Translations under genes and position numbers: made by a program | Part shown: positions 6,618 to 9,243 of the stretch, one piece after another | Numbering within the stretch: the stretch's first letter is position 1 | How the letters are laid out: the number at the start of each line of letters is the position of its first letter | The notes under the pieces: model-generated | Databases searched by the model: none | What the model was told of the DNA's origin: nothing | Seen by the model: only the letters and a program-made list of their open reading frames with translations | Assembly: GCA_023131215.1 (NCBI GenBank) | Contig: JAGLZV010000102.1 | Coordinates: 1 to 9,243 of the forward strand | Reading direction: 5' to 3' | DNA from: Candidatus Methanophagales archaeon | GTDB taxonomy: Archaea > Halobacteriota > Syntropharchaeia > Alkanophagales > Methanospirareceae | Length of the DNA: 9,243 nucleotides

Positions 6618-6623
6618 TAAACC

Positions 6624-6645
6624 CTTTTCTTTTAAAAAAGAAAAG
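6624..6645. repeat. Inverted repeat, 10-bp arms, in the SpoIIM/HMG-CoA reductase promoter gap
   Basis: CTTTTCTTTT and AAAAGAAAAG are perfect complements separated by AA. The element lies between the divergent SpoIIM and HMG-CoA reductase genes. An 8-bp direct repeat, AAGCGTTT, occurs at 6603-6610 and 6643-6650, exactly 40 bp apart, the second copy overlapping the right arm. It may be a regulator site; with this low-complexity composition chance is possible. Confidence 0.4.
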
Positions 6646-6677
6646 CGTTTGCGGAAAAGAAAACAATACTATTCTGT

Positions 6678-6702
6678 AAAAATCTGTGTAATCTGAGGGG
6701 TT
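6678..6702 (+). repeat. Dispersed short repeat, copy B
   Basis: The first 18 bases match 16 of 18 with a minus-strand segment at 1031-1009, sharing the core GTGTAATC and ending in a G-rich GGTT. It lies about 22 bases before the HMG-CoA reductase start, in the same orientation relative to its downstream gene as copy A. Confidence 0.5.
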
Positions 6703-6723
6703 ATGAAAGGAGCTAAGGTTTAA
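6703..6723 (+). other. Possible 6-codon upstream ORF in the HMG-CoA reductase leader
   Basis: ATG at 6703 opens a frame reading MKGAKV and stopping at TAA 6721-6723, one base before the reductase ATG. The GGAG thought to serve the reductase lies inside it. It may be chance, or a translated leader feeding ribosomes to the main start. Confidence 0.25.
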
Positions 6724-6724
6724 A

Positions 6725-7996
6725 ATGAGAACGTCGAAAATATCAGGATTCTATAAGCTGGGTTCAGAGAAGAGATTAGAGATTGTAAGGGATTTTGCGG
6801 GGTTAAATGAAGAGGAGATAGGAATTCTTGGTAATACTGGTTCCCTGGGAGAAATAGCAGACAGAATGATAGAAAACGTTGTTGGCTCCATGCCACTGCC
6901 ACTGGGCATTGCAGTGAATTTCGTGATTAATGGTAATGATTACCTGATACCAATGGCAATAGAGGAGCCCTCGGTTGTCGCAGCGGCGAGCAATGCTGCG
7001 AAGATGGCAAGAGAGAAAGGCGGTTTCCGGACCAGTTCCACGGAACCCATAATGATCGGGCAGATCCAATTAACCGATGTTTCCGACCCTTCATCTGCAA
7101 AATTTACCATTCTCACAAATAAGCACCGAATTTTAGACCTCGCAAATGAAAAAGACCCCGTGCTTGTGAACCTTGGCGGCGGTGCGAAAGACCTTGAGGT
7201 AAAGGTCTTTGATGCGATTGCTGGTCCAATGGTGGTTGTCCATCTATTGGTCAACGTTAAGGATGCAATGGGCGCAAATGCGGTAAATACGATGGCTGAA
7301 GCGGTTGCACCATTTATTGAGCAACTCACGGGCGGAAAGGTAAATCTGAGAATTATTTCAAATCTTGCAACGCACAGGTTAGCTTATGCAAGGGCTGTTT
7401 TTGCAAAGGATGCGATAGGAGGGGAGGAAGGTGTGGCTCGAATCGTTAGCGCATACTTATTTGCACGGTCCGACCCGTACCGATGTGCAACACATAACAA
7501 GGGCATAATGAATGGTATAGATGCGGTTGTAATCGCCACAGGCAACGATTTTAGAGCGATTGAGGCTGGTGCACATTCGTATGCAAGCATTACCGGAAAA
7601 TATCTTCCATTAACGAAATGGGAAAAGAACAAAGACCATGACTTGGTTGGAACTATCGAACTACCACTCGCAGTCGGTCTCGTTGGTGGTGCAACAACGG
7701 TTCATCCTACCGCAAAAGTAAATCTCAAGATACTCGGTGTGAAAACTGCAAACGAGCTTGCGGAAATCATCGCCGCGGTGGGTCTGGCACAGAATTTCGC
7801 AGCTCTCCGCGCATTGGCAACCGAGGGCATTCAGAAGGGACACATGTCTTTACATGCAAGGAATGTTGCGATAGCGGCTGGCGCAAAAGGTGAAATGATA
7901 GACAAGGTCGTGGAAATACTGGTGCGCGAAAAGAAGGTGAGAATTGATAGGGCGAAGGAAGTGGTGAACAGCCTTTCTTTGGAAAAGAAAGCTTGA
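6725..7996 (+). CDS. hmgA: HMG-CoA reductase, class II (bacterial/Archaeoglobus type)
   Basis: A 423-residue protein, close to the roughly 430 of class II enzymes. HMG-CoA reductase converts HMG-CoA to mevalonate, the committed step of isoprenoid and archaeal lipid synthesis; class II members include the Pseudomonas mevalonii and Archaeoglobus fulgidus enzymes. Motifs: ENVVGSMPLPLGIA (50-63), IEEPSVVAAAS with catalytic Glu81, STEPIMIGQIQL (105-116), the cofactor-site DAMGANAVNTMAEA (180-193), RCATHNKGIMNGIDA with Lys259, ATGND with Asp275, and the C-terminal flap GHMSLHARN with His373. The class II-specific blocks at 105-116 and 250-275 separate it from the class I enzyme of most archaea. NADH or NADPH preference is not settled by eye. 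The start ATG follows GGAG at 6709-6712, 12 bases away. It is divergent from SpoIIM and converges on HMG-CoA synthase. Confidence 0.95.
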   Translation: MRTSKISGFYKLGSEKRLEIVRDFAGLNEEEIGILGNTGSLGEIADRMIENVVGSMPLPLGIAVNFVINGNDYLIPMAIEEPSVVAAASNAAKMAREKGGFRTSSTEPIMIGQIQLTDVSDPSSAKFTILTNKHRILDLANEKDPVLVNLGGGAKDLEVKVFDAIAGPMVVVHLLVNVKDAMGANAVNTMAEAVAPFIEQLTGGKVNLRIISNLATHRLAYARAVFAKDAIGGEEGVARIVSAYLFARSDPYRCATHNKGIMNGIDAVVIATGNDFRAIEAGAHSYASITGKYLPLTKWEKNKDHDLVGTIELPLAVGLVGGATTVHPTAKVNLKILGVKTANELAEIIAAVGLAQNFAALRALATEGIQKGHMSLHARNVAIAAGAKGEMIDKVVEILVREKKVRIDRAKEVVNSLSLEKKA

Positions 7997-8050
7997 CCAA
8001 AGAAACTTTTTATCCCGCCTACAGCCTATTTCTCATTATCCTTTATCTTT
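7997..8050. terminator. Convergent intergenic gap, possible T-rich terminator
   Basis: The 54-bp gap between the reductase and the synthase contains CTTTTTAT at about 8008-8015, a T-run on the plus strand soon after the reductase stop, typical of archaeal termination. T-rich tracts continue to 8050. No strong hairpin is seen, and the minus-strand terminator is less obvious. Confidence 0.35.
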
Positions 8051-9243
8051 TCACCCTCTTTCTTTCCATCTTCGGTATGTGCTGTAATCAACGTATTGCC
8101 GGTGTGGGTTTTCAATCTGCTCTTTCACGGTGATGGACCTTTCCCTCTTCCGCTCTATTTCGTCTGTAACGGTGAAGATATATGCGTCGGAGCCTGCTCC
8201 GGAACCGTAACTTGTCATAAGTATCTTATCATCGGGTTCAGCTATGTCCAGGACAGCGGCTAAAGCAGTGGGGCATGAGCCGGAATAGAGATTGCCTATA
8301 TTCTTCACCACCAAGCCGGGCTCAATCTGTTCTCTATCAAAGCCTGCCTCTATGGCTACCTGGTACGGAAACTTAGCATTGGGAGAGTGGCTGACAACGT
8401 ATTGAATGTCCTTTGGGGTGAGGTTACATACTTTCAAGGCTGCCCTCATGGCGGTCCCAACGTGTTTGAAGTAAGCAGGTATTCCAGTGAATCTGCCACC
8501 GTGCTTGGGGTACTCCTCTCCATCCCTTCGGTAGAAATCCGGGGTGTCGGAAGTATAAGGAACATAACAGTCCAAGGTTGCGATGACATCTCGTTTACCG
8601 AAGATAAAGGCTGCGCCACCTGCGCCGACAGCATAGTCTAACGGGTCGCCTGCAGCAGCTTGGGAGTTGTCAGCTCCTATAACCATGACGTATTCACCGC
8701 CGAAGGTGGGATATACGACTAAAGCAGTGGCGTCGATGAATAAGTCCGTCGCTGCCTTGCAGGCAAACTGGGAGTCAATACCACCGGAGAAGAATCCATC
8801 CTCGTATTTCTCGCCGAGTTCGAGAACCTGGGATACGGTGGACATGGAAGGATTGACGGTGTATGGAGCTGACTCGGAGCCAACGAAGCACTTCTTTACC
8901 CATTGGTTGTCAATAGCTGAGTGAATGAGAGCCCTCTTGCCCGCTTCCACAGCGAAGGTGGTGGTGTCTTCATCGGCAAAGGGCAGTGTCCTTTCCTTTA
9001 CGCCGAGCACCCCCTGACCTTCGTTCTTTATTCTGAACTTTGGGAGGTACACGCCGTATCCAACGATTCCAGGTTTCCTTTCAGCTTCAGTTTCAGAGGA
9101 CGAGGGTTTGATCAGCTTGTATTCCTGGAATGGATAGTAATCGTCTTCAAAGGAGAAGTTCAGGCTTGAGTAGTAAATGAGACCGCTTGCTCCGTCCGTG
9201 TAGATTTTTCTAAACCTGGGCACGACCCCTCTGCCAATGAACT
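8051..9243 (-). CDS. Archaeal-type HMG-CoA synthase with extended N-terminus, 5' end outside window
   Basis: HMG-CoA synthase condenses acetyl-CoA with acetoacetyl-CoA, the step before the reductase. Counting from the GTG at 9223 (390 residues), the core starts at GIVGYGVYLPKFRIK (52-66). Catalytic candidates are Glu118 (VGSESAPY), Cys155 (FACKAATD) and His279 (SHSPN). YRRDGEEYPKHGGRFTGIPAYFKHV (231-255), GNLYSG, GSGAGSDAY and YSTYRRWK are family hallmarks. Two features are unusual: about 51 residues precede the normal start, rich in aromatic and acidic residues (IYYSSLNFSFEDDYYPF), and roughly a dozen residues are missing between RIK and LGVKER. The frame has no stop up to the edge and no ATG, GTG or TTG near the usual start, so the gene probably begins beyond 9243. 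The gene is visibly GC-richer than its neighbours. Thiolase and DUF35 partners, usual next to this gene, are not in the window. A synthase paralogue with another substrate is possible. Confidence 0.85.
   Translation of the reverse strand, partial: FIGRGVVPRFRKIYTDGASGLIYYSSLNFSFEDDYYPFQEYKLIKPSSSETEAERKPGIVGYGVYLPKFRIKNEGQGVLGVKERTLPFADEDTTTFAVEAGKRALIHSAIDNQWVKKCFVGSESAPYTVNPSMSTVSQVLELGEKYEDGFFSGGIDSQFACKAATDLFIDATALVVYPTFGGEYVMVIGADNSQAAAGDPLDYAVGAGGAAFIFGKRDVIATLDCYVPYTSDTPDFYRRDGEEYPKHGGRFTGIPAYFKHVGTAMRAALKVCNLTPKDIQYVVSHSPNAKFPYQVAIEAGFDREQIEPGLVVKNIGNLYSGSCPTALAAVLDIAEPDDKILMTSYGSGAGSDAYIFTVTDEIERKRERSITVKEQIENPHRQYVDYSTYRRWKERG

Noticed and set aside
6940..7329. Minus-strand open frame opposite HMG-CoA reductase
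   Set aside because: The plus strand encodes an unmistakable reductase; the antisense product has no family features.

Overview
The window looks like euryarchaeal DNA, probably from a methanogen- or ANME-related lineage (inference). The support is archaeal-type PCNA, an archaeal/eukaryotic primase large subunit with Fe-S cysteines, a methanofuran-pathway type tyrosine decarboxylase (MfnA), an archaeal HMG-CoA synthase, and AT-rich archaeal-style promoters. No CRISPR array, tRNA, rRNA or insertion sequence was found. Coding density is very high; the longest non-coding stretch (6577-6724) is about 150 bases.

Layout: (1) 3147 down to 1, minus strand: a replication-led cluster of pcna, priL, a 60-residue DUF4177-like protein, and a Vms1/VLRF1-like peptidyl-tRNA hydrolase whose 3' end lies outside the window. 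Spacings are tight (29 bp, a 14-bp overlap, 13 bp), so one transcript is likely. (2) 3226 to 5219, plus strand, divergent from pcna: a Cas4/RecB-like Fe-S nuclease-fold protein, then mfnA, joined by an almost abutting junction. (3) 6576 down to 5244, minus strand: a SpoIIM (DUF95) membrane protein and a metallo-beta-lactamase hydrolase. (4) 6725 to 7996, plus strand: a class II HMG-CoA reductase. (5) From the right edge down to 8051, minus strand: HMG-CoA synthase, convergent with the reductase and open at its 5' end.

Functionally, PCNA and PriL belong to the replication fork, and the divergent nuclease-like protein may act in DNA repair or processing. The VLRF1-like protein would release stalled nascent chains from tRNA. 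HMG-CoA synthase and reductase are consecutive steps of the mevalonate route to archaeal lipids, although here they are transcribed toward each other. MfnA would supply tyramine for methanofuran.

Main oddities: a peptidyl-tRNA hydrolase carrying GGWSQ in a replication cluster; a Cas4-like protein without the usual acidic residue of its ExK motif but with a PIP-like C-terminus, encoded back to back with PCNA; a 16-bp perfect palindrome in that divergent promoter; a roughly 25-bp dispersed repeat found just upstream of two different genes; an N-terminally extended, internally shortened and GC-richer HMG-CoA synthase; and a bacterial-type (class II) HMG-CoA reductase.
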